From Sapria himalayana (taxonomy: Eukaryota; Streptophyta; Magnoliopsida; Malpighiales; Rafflesiaceae), in the NCBI GenBank assembly GCA_029783825.1, contig JAREIK010000379.1:411340-475339 (forward strand): DNA of 64,000 bases, in the 5' to 3' direction. A program made the position numbers and the translations under genes. Shown here in pieces: positions 48,303 to 60,180 of this stretch; the first letter of the stretch is position 1; every line of letters begins with the position of its first letter. Under the pieces are notes generated by a model that did not search any database, had not been told where the DNA came from, and was given only the letters and a program-made list of their open reading frames with translations.

Positions 48303-48621
48303 ATTAGTATGACTAAATATTAGTTTAGTGATTTAATTAAGGGCATTTTAGTATAAGCGTAATAGAATATTCTAAATTTTAATTTTTTTTGATTGATGAT
48401 TTTTTTTTTCAAATTTTAAAATATTAGTTTCAAATTTTTAAATATTTCTGGGGAAGAATCCCAAAACATAATTTCATCTTAAATTATTAATTAAAATAAA
48501 AAAAATAAACAAAATTTAAAACTTGATACTTGTAAATTGTAAACTTGTTTGCTTTACCTGGTCATTTGTGGAATGCCAATGTGCAATGTTCAATATTTGA
48601 TGTTCGCACCAAGTCTCACCA

Positions 48622-49142
48622 TAGGTGTCAAACAGGTCGGGCGCCCTGGGCATGGCCCAAAGCCCAGCCCATTTCAAGCGTGCTTGACCTGACATGACAG
48701 CTACAATAGCATGGATGAGCCTGTGCTGGTCGCACCCTCAGCATGAGTCATGATGTGCGAGGGTTTTTGGCATGCATGTCATGCCAAACATGACACGAGT
48801 ACCTGGCATGTGGGTACGACTAGGGTGATCACGCACTGAGTGACGCCCGATGGGGGGACGACGTGGTGATATCCGACGGGTTACGACTCGGCATGCTTGA
48901 TGGGTGACGATGGCGCGGTATCAAAATCCTAATTTTTTAAAAATTCGATCGACCCGATTCGAACTAGCCGGCCTGAACTTTAGCAGTTCTTAGACTGTTG
49001 GCCCGTGTCAAACATGCACTCCAGGAATTGTGCCATGCCAAGCATGACACGGTATTGTAGCATACCGTGCCTGGAATGTCAGCCTAGTTGGGCTCGAAAA
49101 AATGGGTCGGGCCAGCTTGACCATGCCTTTTTAACGCCTCTA
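48622..49142. mobile_element. 521-bp TAGGTGTCAAA-type hAT MITE
   Basis: The left end (A)TAGGTGTCAAACAGG and right end TTAACGCCTCTA match the MITE at 47134-47666 internally. Flanks AGTCTCACC and AGTCTGCACC agree apart from one inserted base, a probable decayed target duplication. Non-coding. Confidence 0.7.
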
Positions 49143-49842
49143 GTCTGCACCTAAGTCCCGAGAGGAAAGAAATTGAGTGACAAGACAAGAGAGTAAGAGA
49201 TTAAAATGTAGATTGAAAATTTAGAATATAGATATATAAGATAGAGATTATGAATGAGAGGATGATATATATAGATAAATTAAAAAAATCATTTTTCTTT
49301 GAATAATTTTTTAATTCTTTTATTAAAAAAATTAGGCAAACCCCCAACAGTCATTGAATTTTTTGCCGCTAGCCATTGAAGGTGCAACCAATGGCTGGTA
49401 GCTACGAGATTATTTTAATTTTTTTATCATTGCTGATGGTTCCAGAAAGTTCAGCTTCTGGTTCTAGGCTCAAGGTTGGGCCTTTGGATCGTCGGGCAGA
49501 GACCTGACGGGTGTCATGGATCATGCTTCGACTCACTGGCGTCGGGTGGTCATGTTTTGGCATGGTCCAATTGGACCGCTCTCAAAGTTGGCCTTGAGTT
49601 CCGAGCCACGGTTTGAGTCATGCTGAAGAAACATGCCTTTGGGCCAGGTAGCCGGGTCATGCTTGGCCCGGCATGAACTGTGCCTCGTGATAGCCTGGCA
49701 CGGGCCCAAGCACTGTTATGGATCGTGTTAGGTCTGGGTTTTCCAGCCCACTTGACACCTCGAAATTATAAGGTTTTTTATAATTTGCAAACTAAATTCA
49801 AATACTTTATGTGCTCAAAAAATGGGTAGCTACTCCATATAC

Positions 49843-52436
49843 TCGAGGTGTCAGTGGGGTGTGGCCAGGCTAACCTGGCATGATGCACGACATGATTCGA
49901 CCGTGCTTGGCCCAGCATGGCATGAGAATTTTCCATGCTCGTGTTCGTGCCATGCCTGTCTACGGCACGAACCGTGTCGTGTCATGCCGAGATCAACCGA
50001 GCCTCATGTCGTGTCTGGCCCGGCACGGTACCATGGCCCATTGGTACGGTGCCTCGGCATGAGTCGAGAAACTGCCCCAGTGGCAAAGTTGAGCCTGATG
50101 GTTTTAGAAACTGCTTGGGCCCGAGTCTGATTCTACCCCCTGCCCCGTCGGCCCGTCCCCAATTCCCGATGGGTCAAAATTAAAAAAAAATAAAAAATAA
50201 AAAAATTAAAAATTTTTGAATTTTAGCCGTTGGATTTCACCTCCAACGGCTATGGGGCAGAATCAGACGGCTCAGTTGATTCTGCCCTAAAAAATCAAAA
50301 TAAAAATAAAAATAAATACTTCTTTTTAAAAACATTTTATAGTTTTATTCTATAAAAGCATCCCCTCCATCATTCTAATTTTTATATTTTTCAAAAATAT
50401 TAATTCTCTCCTAATATTCTCTCTCTCGAGATTTTGCCTCGGCTTTTCGGGACTCGCAACTTGGGATCGGCTTTGTAAGTTAAAATTATGGTGTACATGT
50501 TTTACCTCTACACTACTTTACGGATATTTTTGTTTTTTTAATTATTTAATTAAAACTCTTTACATAATAATTAATATTTAAAAAAAATTGTTTTTAATTT
50601 TTTTTCTCTATCTACTTTTTAATTTGTCCTTTTATCTAAAAAAACTAAAAAAATAATTAATACTAATTAAATTAAATTAAAATTCAGAAAATAAAAATCT
50701 TACCCAAAGATCCACGACTGCTAAAATTTTTGTTTCTCTAGTCGTCTCAACCCTAATATCTAAAAAATAAACAATTATGAGTTTTTTTTTGTAGTTTGGA
50801 CACATTTTAATATAATAAAATAAAAAAATATTAAGAGTGAGGAAGATGAAATGACAATGTAAAAATATTATAAGAAAATTTTTACTTATAACAGTGCATT
50901 TGAGACTGATGATTTTAAGAGGCATGCCAACATAAGCATAAAAAAACATGGTGCATTAGATCCTAGGCAAACTTAACTTAGCAGTGTATTTTTTGAGGCT
51001 GGATCTAGTTCAGTCTCAAAGTTTATATCTTTCATATACTACAGCGAGTTGGGTAGAGAAGACTTGACCAAACTTATCACATTGATGTGTCTTCTGATCA
51101 GATTTTCGAAAGATTCAAAGGTAGTGAGCATCATGCAGACATATTTTTAGCCTGCTTATCATAAGATTGCTAGGTCTACATCTAGGAGCAACATAAATTA
51201 GAAAAATAAATAATAATTAATGAATTTATGGTATATAGTAGAGTGGTGTTCGTGACGTCTGATATTTGGACTAGTCACGATAATTCATCTTATGCATGTC
51301 TCATTGCCCACTATGTAGATTTTAAATAAGCTATAAATAAAAAAATTTTAGGATTTTCTGAGATTCTTTATCCTTATAATGACTCAGTCATTTTTGAGTG
51401 TATGATGAAGATCTTTAGATAATATAAAATTAAAAATAAATTTTTTAATATCATATTCGATAACGTATCTAATAATGAAATAGTGATTAACATGTTTGTT
51501 AGAAATATTAGAGACGCACCATTATGAGAGATTTTTCACGTCAGATGCATGTGTCACATGATTAACTTGATTGTATAAACGAGTATAAATATATGTTTTC
51601 CCACTTTGGATAAAATACCCGACTCATTAAAATATATTCGGATACCTTGCAGATAATAGGAGTTTGGTTGTCTCTGTTTGTCTGTGAATCTTAAGAAGAA
51701 ATTCCAATCGGATGTGAGATACTGTTAGAATTACATGTATCTGATTGGATACGAACACGTGATATTTGACTACAACAATAGAAAGATTGATAAATTTTTT
51801 GATATCAAGGTTGAGGATGATAATGATATGCTGATGGACAATTGATGAGGTTACCACTTGATGCTCAACAGTTGACGATTTATGGATTGCAATATGCCGA
51901 CAATAACATTTATGTTACAGTAAAACTTATGCTTATGAGTTTTAAGTTATGCTTGATTCTGATTTTTGATTTTAATATTTTGTACTCATTTTTATTTATA
52001 TTTTATTTGTTTTTGTTTAGGCATTTAGCTTTGTGACTTTGGACTTTTTGTTAAAGAAATTTTATATTTTTGTGTTTAAGAATTTAATTAAAAATTTTAA
52101 AATTTAATTCTAATAAATTATAATCTATTAATCTAATTAATACATAATTAAAACAAATAACATAAAAAAAATAAACTTTATAACTATTTAAATATTTACA
52201 ATTTGCAAATTAAATATTTTTAAATAGTATCTTATTTATATTTTATTATTACATAAATATTATAAACAAAAAAATAATTATTTTTTTGTTTATCTTAAAT
52301 TGGCCCGTACAGGCCTAACTTGGCACGGTAAAAATCCAGCCATGCCGGTGGGCCGTGCCTAGCCCGACACAAAAGCACAGTTGGGTGGCCTAAAATCATG
52401 TCTGGCTAGCCTGACATAACCCGTTTGATACCTCTA
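49843..52436 (+). mobile_element. hAT transposon D (2594 bp) with exact 8-bp target duplication
   Basis: Flanked by CCATATAC on both sides (49835-49842 and 52437-52444). The ends are TCGAGGTGTCAGT and the inverse of TAGAGGTATCAAACGGG. The transposase remnant is on the + strand: BED part FKRHANISIKKHG at about 50916-50955, the linker SFIYYSELGREDLTKL at about 51027-51075, and catalytic VTSDIWTSHDNSSYACLIAH at about 51250-51315. It ends by about 51850 with the remaining core and hATC deleted. There are stops in all parts. It is a shortened derivative of the same family as hATs A-C. Confidence 0.85.
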
Positions 52437-52444
52437 CCATATAC

Positions 52445-53479
52445 ACATGCTGCATATGATCATCCTGTATAAAAAAGCTCTCCACGTTTAATTGATGTAA
52501 CTTAAATAGGTAAAAAATTATAAGAGATATGAGTATTCAAACTAATATTTATGATATATTCATAAAATCTAAGTATTTGTATTTTCATATTTATTGATAT
52601 TTTCATCTATGGTAGCAAATAACTATTTGACATCATTCTCTTGTTTTGTTTTGCTTTTACTAATATAAAATGGTTTTCCATTTTTCATTTCATGTTTTTG
52701 ATTATATTTTTTATGATGATTCGAGAAAACTCTACTCATTTGGTGATAGATGGCATTGTAGAAGATAAGAAAATAAACTTAATTTCTTTAATTTAATTAA
52801 AACAACATACATCAATTATCATTATATAGAGGGGCATGCTGATTGGGACACTTCACTGGTCAAATGCTCTTATCCAATATATAAAATCTAAAAAAAAAAG
52901 TAAAAAGTAAAACTAATAATTTATTAAGCCATAGAACTCGTTGAACTTTGTTGTTGTTCTTTTGATTTTTATCTTGCTTTTTATTTTCTATGTTATATTG
53001 ATGGGAGTACTAAACTTATTGGCTGTGCTAATATGATTTATCTGTAATATTAAATTTTTATTTGTATATGTTTTATTATTGAGAATTATTATTATTTATG
53101 TTTTTTAGTTTTTACATGATATAAGAGTAATACCTAAAGGAAAATAAGTCCTAGGGTGCATGTGTGGATGAAGGGTCATGCTATCACAATGTACACATAT
53201 CCTGGAAGGATAAATCATGCACAATTAATGTGTGTTGACATCATGCATACTCAAAAATATTAGTTTGGGTTTTGTGACCAATTCTAGTGCTAATTTGGGT
53301 TTGATGGAAATTTATTTTGGCCTTTTTTAGATCAATTCATATATTTTTATTTTGCGTAATTTAGGTTTTGGAAAAAAACCTCTCAAAGCAGTGTTTATTG
53401 CTCACGAGGGGGTAGGGAAAATTTGTTTTGGCTTCAACATTTTTTTGGAAATACTAATTTATTAGTTGAAGCATATATA
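52445..53479. other. intron sequence, no feature seen
   Basis: AT-rich DNA inside the giant intron. No terminal repeats, protein motif or RNA gene recognised. Confidence 0.45.
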
Positions 53480-54167
53480 TATGTATACATATAATTATTG
53501 AGAGTGATCATTGTAGTAGAGGTAGATGAGGAAGAGTCTTATATTGGTATACATATTATAGGATGATGAGTTACATAGGAGATAATTATTGAATGTTATG
53601 TCTAGAGAGGAAATATACATTATTACAGAGAGATATACTGATTACTAGAGTTATTTAATAGTTCATATAGAGTTTATCCATTATAATATTTATTAGTGAG
53701 CAGTATATAAAATTTCTTTCTAAGTCTACAACAAACATATTTATTTTCTTAAGTATTATTAGTTTTGTTGCTCGTACTCGCTATTTAGAATTATACATTA
53801 TCAATACAAGAATTAATATTCACTTTACATGTAATCATTACTTATGTATTATTATTTTTTTGTGTGCTTGAAAATATTGTAACAAGTAACAAATTCTTTC
53901 AAGTTATTGACTATAATAATATTTATGTTAGTTCATGTTTTTTTGAATTTATTATGTTTGTTTTTGATTGACTTGTTAATATATTTTTAATAAGTTATAT
54001 TTTTAGATTATTTAATTCTAATTTAATTTATTTATTTATTTATGTTTGTTTGTAAAATTGAAAGATTTTGAGACTCCATTTGTGATTAAACATGGTGAGT
54101 TATATCTTTTTTCTATTATAGTAGAATTTTCTTCTACATGTTTGAGTATGTTGGTCTATGTAATTAT

Positions 54168-54676
54168 TAGAGGTGTCAAACGGGCCGGCCCAGCACGGCA
54201 CGGCTCGTGGGCACGGCTTGGCTTGGCTAGGCGGCACGGGCGCACGGCAGGGCAGGCGGGGCGGGTCGGGTCTGTTTGGACCCGACCCGCGGTCTTTTTA
54301 CCGGGGGCGGGGCCCGGTTGGGTCACGACTCAGTGAGTCGTGACCGTGAGTAGTGACTCGTGAGTCGCGACTCACGACTCACGCCACGGCATGCGTGGCA
54401 CGCCGCCAGTGCCATGCGTGCCTGCGTGAACCGGCACGGGATGGACCCGTGCCGGCGTGCCGTGCCAAGGCACGGCTCGTGCCGGGCACGGCACGGCACG
54501 GCACGGGATTTAATTCACCCGGGCACGGCACGGGCCCAGGCACGATTTTTGAACGTGCCGGGCCGGCCCAGGCACGGCCGAATCGTACCGTGCCTCGTGC
54601 CGGGCCGGGCCGGCAAGGCCGAACCGTGCCGTGCCTCGTGCCGGGCCGGGCCGGGCCGGCACGTTTGACACCTATA
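54168..54676. mobile_element. 509-bp GC-rich hAT MITE, exact 8-bp target duplication
   Basis: Flanked by GTAATTAT on both sides (54160-54167, 54677-54684). The TIR is TAGAGGTGTCAAACG versus the inverse of TATAGGTGTCAAACG (one mismatch). The interior is the most GC-rich stretch of the window, made of CGGCACGG / CCGTGCCG words plus a run of GTGAGTCGTGA / TCACGACTC palindromes at about 54320-54385. No coding capacity. High identity of its ends and duplication suggests it is among the youngest insertions here. Confidence 0.9.
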
Positions 54677-56538
54677 GTAATTATTCATTCTCAACATACT
54701 CATTCATTATTGATATAGTTGAGAATATTGTAATCTAGACTTAAGGCTAATTTTATCATATAGTATGTGACATACTAACTAGGAAAGCATGTAGAGTTTT
54801 ATAGCCTTCTCGTTAACTCGGTGTAAGTAGGAACTCATTTCATCTGATATACTCAGATGTTTGCAAGCAAGTAGAGATGTGATTAGAGAAAAATTTAGAT
54901 ACTTGAGTAATTTTATTCATGACTGCTCACCATATACTCGTGTATTCTTTTTCATCAAAAATTATAAGTATTTTTTATTTTTAAAATATTTCATAAAATA
55001 ATAAATAAGCAATTTGATAAAATTTTAAAAAAATAAGAAATGATAATGCATTTAAATACATATTAGATAGATTTAATATTTATTATATAGATCATAAGAT
55101 TGTATACTATATTTTATATGTTAGTTTACCTACTCAAAATGAAATAGTCAAAAAAAAAGAATATATATTTAGTTGAGATTGATCAAATACTTTTATTTGG
55201 GAGAAGTATCATTTCTTTGTATGCATCTTTTTAGATCATGCATCTCAGGGAGAGATCATTTAATTTGTATTTCAAAATTTTTAAGAGTATTTGTTTTATT
55301 TATGATCTCTACTTATGATGAGATAAGTTAGCAGTAAGGATCTTTTAATGTATATTTCTTGGTTACTTTAGTACTCAAATAGAATATAAGTACTTTTCTC
55401 TTTAGACAGTTCAATTTTAGTGATTAATAATATTATATTTTTTGAGTATGAGTTATTTTTTAGTGAAACTAAGAAGAATAAGAGTTCAAAACATATATTT
55501 GGACCCATGATTTTTTTTTACTCCTCAGTAATCTAACTTGCACCTCAAGCTAGGATAGAGAGTTGCCTATCTATTATTTTTTAACTCGTTAGTTCTCATT
55601 ATGATGAGAACTAATTCGTTAATTCTCTCTTATGTCATGATGATATGTTGTTAATAAGTCTATTCTAATTTAGACTCATTATGAGTTGTAGAATGAGAAA
55701 TTTGATTACCCAGAACTCGAGACCTATATTAGGAGGAGATGTACATAGTTTGCTCAAATCAGATGAGTCTATTGAAAAGCAAGATCATCTCGCAGTCAAT
55801 TTTCTAATGTTGACAATCTTATCATTCTCTAGATTGGATAAAAGAGTTATACTTAACACTCGATCTCACAAGTATTTTTGTATATATGTTTTTTTTTATT
55901 TCTTATATTATTTTTTTGATAATACTAGTATATGCAGATCTCTTTATGAGACATCATCTCAGCTAAGATGATACTAGGCCATATTAGAAAAAATTGATGT
56001 AATCTACTCAAATGAAACTTGAAACTAGTATTATGATTTATGGGAATGTGTATTATTATTTGTAGGTGGGTGTTCAATGTAAAGATATATTTAAATGAAA
56101 AGATAGTTCATTTTAAGGAAAAACGTGTAGCGAGGAGTTTCTTTCATACATTTAATGTGAACAATCTTAACACATTTTCTTCAATGAATAAGATTATATT
56201 TATACAAATTCTTATTTTTTTGGTTTGTGAGATATTTATTGATATTCATCTCATTTGATTTACACATGTATGTTATGGCTGTATCTTTATTTTTTTTTTT
56301 TTGAAGAAACCCTGATAGTATGATGATTTTGTTCATTGTATATGTGAATGATATTCTAGTTATTTAAAATAATAAGTTAGAAAATATTTAACACAAAGAA
56401 TACATTTAGTTGCACTTCTAGATAAAAGATTTTTGGAGATTCAAATATTTTTGTGGTATATATAGATGGATGACTTTGGGAGAGGTATTTCCTTATCAAA
56501 AATGAGGTATGTGCTCAACACTTTTATTGGAGTTAGAT

Positions 56539-57140
56539 TAGAGGTGTCAAATAGACCATGTGGGGTCAAAATGACCAAGTTCTTTTAGGCCCAGATGGGT
56601 CACCATGTCGTGTATGGTAGGACACAGTTCTAAAAAATGGCAGCTCTACATGACTTGTTGTCTTATTGGTTGCCTAGGATGTGCCAAATCATGTCGGGTT
56701 GGGTCAAGTCGTGCCAAAACTTATCACGGCCACACACTAGGCATGACTCAAACCTAGGCCAGCATTAGTCATGTCTAGGCAAGCTTGATTCATTTTTGGC
56801 TAGCCTGGATCTGGTCCAAGCCAGTTTGGTTTGTTCTAGGCTCGCCTAGATGAGGTCCAAACTAGTTTGGGTTGGCTAGTCGGGTCAAAACTTGCCCACA
56901 TGAACCGACATGCCATGTTGTGCCGTGTCACATATTTTGCAACATGCAAACTGGAAACCTTGACCCAACACATCTTGAGTCGTGCCATGGGTTGGTCAGA
57001 TACTATTCCAGGCACCACTATGCCGTGTCACATATTTTGCAACATGCATAATGCCAATCATGTCGTGCCATGCCATGGGCTATTTTTTGTTGGCTGTGCT
57101 ATGCTGTGATGTGGGCTGCTAGCCCATTTAGACACCGCTA
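56539..57140. mobile_element. 602-bp hAT MITE
   Basis: Flanked by AGTTAGAT (56531-56538) and AGTTGGAT (57141-57148), an 8-bp duplication with one mismatch. Ends TAGAGGTGTCAAATAG and the inverse of TAGCGGTGTCTAAATG. It contains an exact 28-bp direct repeat (56921-56948 and 57021-57048). Inserted into the RT region of the surrounding copia remnant. Confidence 0.85.
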
Positions 57141-57300
57141 AGTTGGATTTTTGGGTTGTTCTATAGTTTGTACTCATATTGATTCAAATTCTTATTTTAC
57201 TTATAATGGGATTCCTAAAATAACTTTATTTATAGGAATCATATGTAAGATTAGCTAATTCTCTAGTATATTACTTATATGAGAATCATATATTAAATTA

Positions 57301-59409
57301 ACTATCTAATTTTTAACCAATTAAATATATCATATGCAGTCAGTAATCAGTATAATTAAAAGTCTTCGAGACTTGCTATCTTCTTCTGCAATCACGAATA
57401 TTAATAATTAGTCAAATATTTATATTTGAGCATGACAATGTTTTATATTTTTTTTGGAGATAATCTTGTTTCTTGAAAAATTAAAAGACCTATAGTTGTT
57501 TTGAAATTTAATAGAAGCAGAGTTTAAGATGATCATATGATACATACCTTTCATTATATATTCTTTTAGGTAATTTGCTTTTAAGATGTATAAATGAAGA
57601 AAAATTGATTAGACATATTGTACTTGTTATAATCTCTCCCAAAAAGAATGAATTTGGAGTGACAAATGTAAACACCATTTTGCAAATGAGTCTTATGAAC
57701 TATTTTTTCAAGTCCAATATTATACATTTATAAATAAATATCACAAAATATAAGGTATGTACCTTTAATAGTTGTGGGTTGCATAGTGTAAGCACATTTA
57801 TCGATCATGTCAATGATATCTGGCTTTTTTTCAAGGTGGGAATATGTGAAATATAACTTCATGTGTATCTCAACAATGTCAATGGTTATATATAACTTAG
57901 GGAATATTAGTTTGTTTTTGATACTTGTTTCAACATAGATGTCTTCAATACTCATGTAAAATAAAATAATAAAAATTATCAATATAATATAACGAAAATC
58001 TAACTCTATAAATAAAATAGAAAGTGCAAGGGGGGACTGTCTGCAAGTTGAGTGCTCCTCATCAGAAATATAAAAAAGAAATAAAATAAATAAAACAAAG
58101 TAACAACTCATAATCTAAAGTCACTAATATTTCTCATCCTTAGATTTCCCATATTATTCTCTTGATAGAAATAGAAAAAATCAAAATGAAAAGTCATGTA
58201 AAAAAAGATATATGAGTCCATCAGCTCATTAATATCTCGGGGCACGAGACTAAGTTTATCATAGTTACCATGGAACGCCAACATGATAATGCATTTAGTA
58301 GTATAGTGATAATATTTGTCTTTTCATTTTGCTTTTTTTTTAAAAAATTTTCTTTGTATCTTTAAAATTCAATTAAAACTCATTGTAATTTTCCATTTTT
58401 GTTTTTTTTCTTTTCTAACATTTTACTGACTGCGTTGTATACACAACAATACCTAACATGCTTATTACACACACACACACACACGTGTGTGTGTGTGTGT
58501 GTGTGTGTGTCTTTTAAAATTGAATTGATTTAGAGTGTTGCATTTTTTGAAAATAAAAAATAAAACACGTAATTGTTTTTGGGTTCTAGATAATGAGCAA
58601 AAAGATGTTGAATTGTTAAACCCACAAATAATGTGGACCCCCAACAACAAAGATATAAAGAGAATAAATGATTAATATATGATTTTTCTTAATTTAGAGA
58701 AAATATATCATAATATCTAGAGAATTGATTTCTTTAGCGTTAGAAGAAATAAATCTTGATGTTATGTAGATATCTACACTAATATATGTGAAAGTCTAAG
58801 AATTATTTGCTTGGCAGGCAAGGTGTGACAAGTTTTTATTGTTCCTTTCATGATTGTTTCAAGAGTTAATTTTAATTCACATATTTTTGCTTTAATCTAT
58901 TGAAGATTTATGTATATATTGTGTATAGATAATTTTATTTTAAGTTAATCTAAAGAAGATTTATTTTAAATATTAAATGGGTGATGAGATGCATTAGATA
59001 TAAAGAATTTTAAATTTAATTATTTGAATGTAGAGTATATAATTTTTTTTTTGTTTTGGATTATTGGAAATGATAATTTAATTGAAATAAAAAAACATTG
59101 AGTCCATAGAATATAATTTTTTGATGGATAAAATTTATAATTAAAATAAATTGTTATTGCTAAAAAATATAGAAACCATATAATTAATGTTGATATAATA
59201 AAATTGATGTTGATATTAAGATTTTATATGTTAGGAAGTTGCCTACTAATTAAATAAATAAATGTCTAATTTAATTATTCAATAATTAATGTTTATTGAT
59301 TAATATTATTAGATTATTATGAGATAAGATATACATAACAAATATTCATATGCTAAGATGAATGTGAGAATATTCATAAGAATAAAATAAAAAATTTAAA
59401 CATGCTAAT
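57301..59409. other. intron sequence, no gene; palindromic microsatellite inside
   Basis: AT-rich. A minus-strand open frame at 57728-58111 is 127 codons but has no motif I recognise and biased hydrophobic content, so I do not call it a gene. Confidence 0.45.
58467..58510. repeat. (AC)9(GT)13 palindromic microsatellite
   Basis: An AC run passes directly into a GT run, so 36 bases form a perfect inverted repeat with no spacer. It could extrude a hairpin or adopt Z-DNA. Confidence 0.95.
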
Positions 59410-59570
59410 AAAAAAGGTTGGTTCAAGTGCATAAGTGTCACACTTAGTGCGAGGTCTGAGAGATGTTAATATCTTGACAGTCTTATTTTTAAAAATTGAA
59501 GTTGTATTTGATGAGTCTCAAGCCCAAAACTTATCACACTTATACGAAATCATGTACCAAGAAATAATTT
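59410..59570 (-). repeat. dispersed repeat R2, copy 2
   Basis: Its reverse complement has GAGACTCATCAAATAC, GTCAAGATATTAACATC, CAGACCTCGCACTAAGTGTG, the same order as 4455-4640. It lies in tandem with copy 3. Confidence 0.6.
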
Positions 59571-59589
59571 TTTTTTAGAAAATACTAGT

Positions 59590-59765
59590 AATTAAAAATA
59601 GATAGTCACATTAGTGCACAAGACTTCTGCTTTAGCACGAAATATGAGAGGGGTTAATATATTTACAATCTTATCTTTAACATATAGAGAGACTATATTT
59701 AATGAGTCTTGAATCTGAGATCTACTGCTCTTGGAAGAAGACATTGTCATTGTATTAAGATATAA
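59590..59765 (-). repeat. dispersed repeat R2, copy 3
   Basis: Its reverse complement has CAAGACTCATTAAATATAGT, ATATTAACCCCTCTCATATT and CGTGCTAAAGC. It is more diverged than copy 2 but keeps order and spacing. Confidence 0.55.
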
Positions 59766-59954
59766 TTTCTAATATATGCATGCAACATAAAAATTTTACA
59801 AGTGATTAGTCATTCTAATGCTAGTTTTGTCCAAACATACTTCAAAATTTTTATTAGATCTTATATGTCAGTATTTATATATTCGAAGATGAAATATTTT
59901 TAGATAAGTTAGTAAAACGTGCAAATGAAATAAATTATTGAAAGATAGGTTTGT

Positions 59955-60180
59955 GGTTTTTTTGACCCCTAACTCCTCTCTCACGAACTCAACCTATATT
60001 AGCACTTGGCTCATATATGGGTCTCGGGGCTCCGGGATTAGAGCATGTAAGGCTCTTGTCCCAATTGCATGATAGATGACCTAGCTACCACTTTGGGAAA
60101 ATATGTCCTACATCCATGGCGATCAAACTCATGTTCCCATGGTTATAGTATACATCCTCTTTTTCCGATCAGAATACCAT
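59955..60180 (+). repeat. dispersed repeat R1, copy 4
   Basis: T-run, CCTAACTCCTCTCTCACG, CTCATATATGGGTCTCGGGG, GAGCATGTAAGGCTC, TTGCATGATAGATGACC, GATCAAACTCATG, TTTTTCCGATCAG. It is the fullest copy and ends about 100 bp before the last exon of the PLA2-like gene. Confidence 0.7.

Larger units (their letters stand above)
47667..49763 (-). mobile_element. hAT remnant C (-), promoter half only
   Basis: On the minus strand it starts at 49763 with TCGAGGTGTCAAGTGGG. The subterminal text (CAGGCTA.C.CGAGGCAC, GGCATG.TTCTTCAG) matches the left end of hAT A. It continues through the leader (49200-49440) and ends in BED-finger exon sequence at 47675-47960, which is a duplicate of 45785-46052 in hAT B. 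The catalytic part is missing. A MITE (48622-49142) and a palindromic minisatellite element (about 47966-48302) interrupt it. Confidence 0.68.
53480..57300 (+). mobile_element. copia remnant with two hAT MITEs inserted
   Basis: It is the same family as 32690-33795. Integrase pieces: KFRYLSNFIHD.S.YTRVFF at about 54889-54960 and a TQNE block at about 55130. The RT start RWVFNVKIYLNEKI is at about 56066-56115. RT catalytic YVNDILV is at about 56341-56361, with Asp to Asn at the first Asp, and KDFW.FKYF.G is at about 56427. RT text resumes after the MITE at 57149. Many stops. Ends not resolved. Confidence 0.7.

Noticed and set aside
48000..48323. Three overlapping + strand frames rich in Arg, Gly and Glu
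   Set aside because: They derive from the 32-bp minisatellite and flanking C-rich arm, not from a gene.
42787..49763. Pairing the hAT end at 42787 with the right end at 49763 as one element
   Set aside because: Flanks ATTTGATC and AATTATAA do not match, and the interval contains two BED-exon copies, so at least two elements are involved.
54353..54718. Long GC-rich open frames on both strands (up to 121 codons)
   Set aside because: They lie in a GC-rich MITE built from CGGCACGG repeats; Arg/Ala/Gly/Pro-only composition and no motif.
57728..58111. Minus-strand 127-codon frame in the giant intron
   Set aside because: Hydrophobic AT-driven composition, no recognisable domain, no splice context; not called as a gene.
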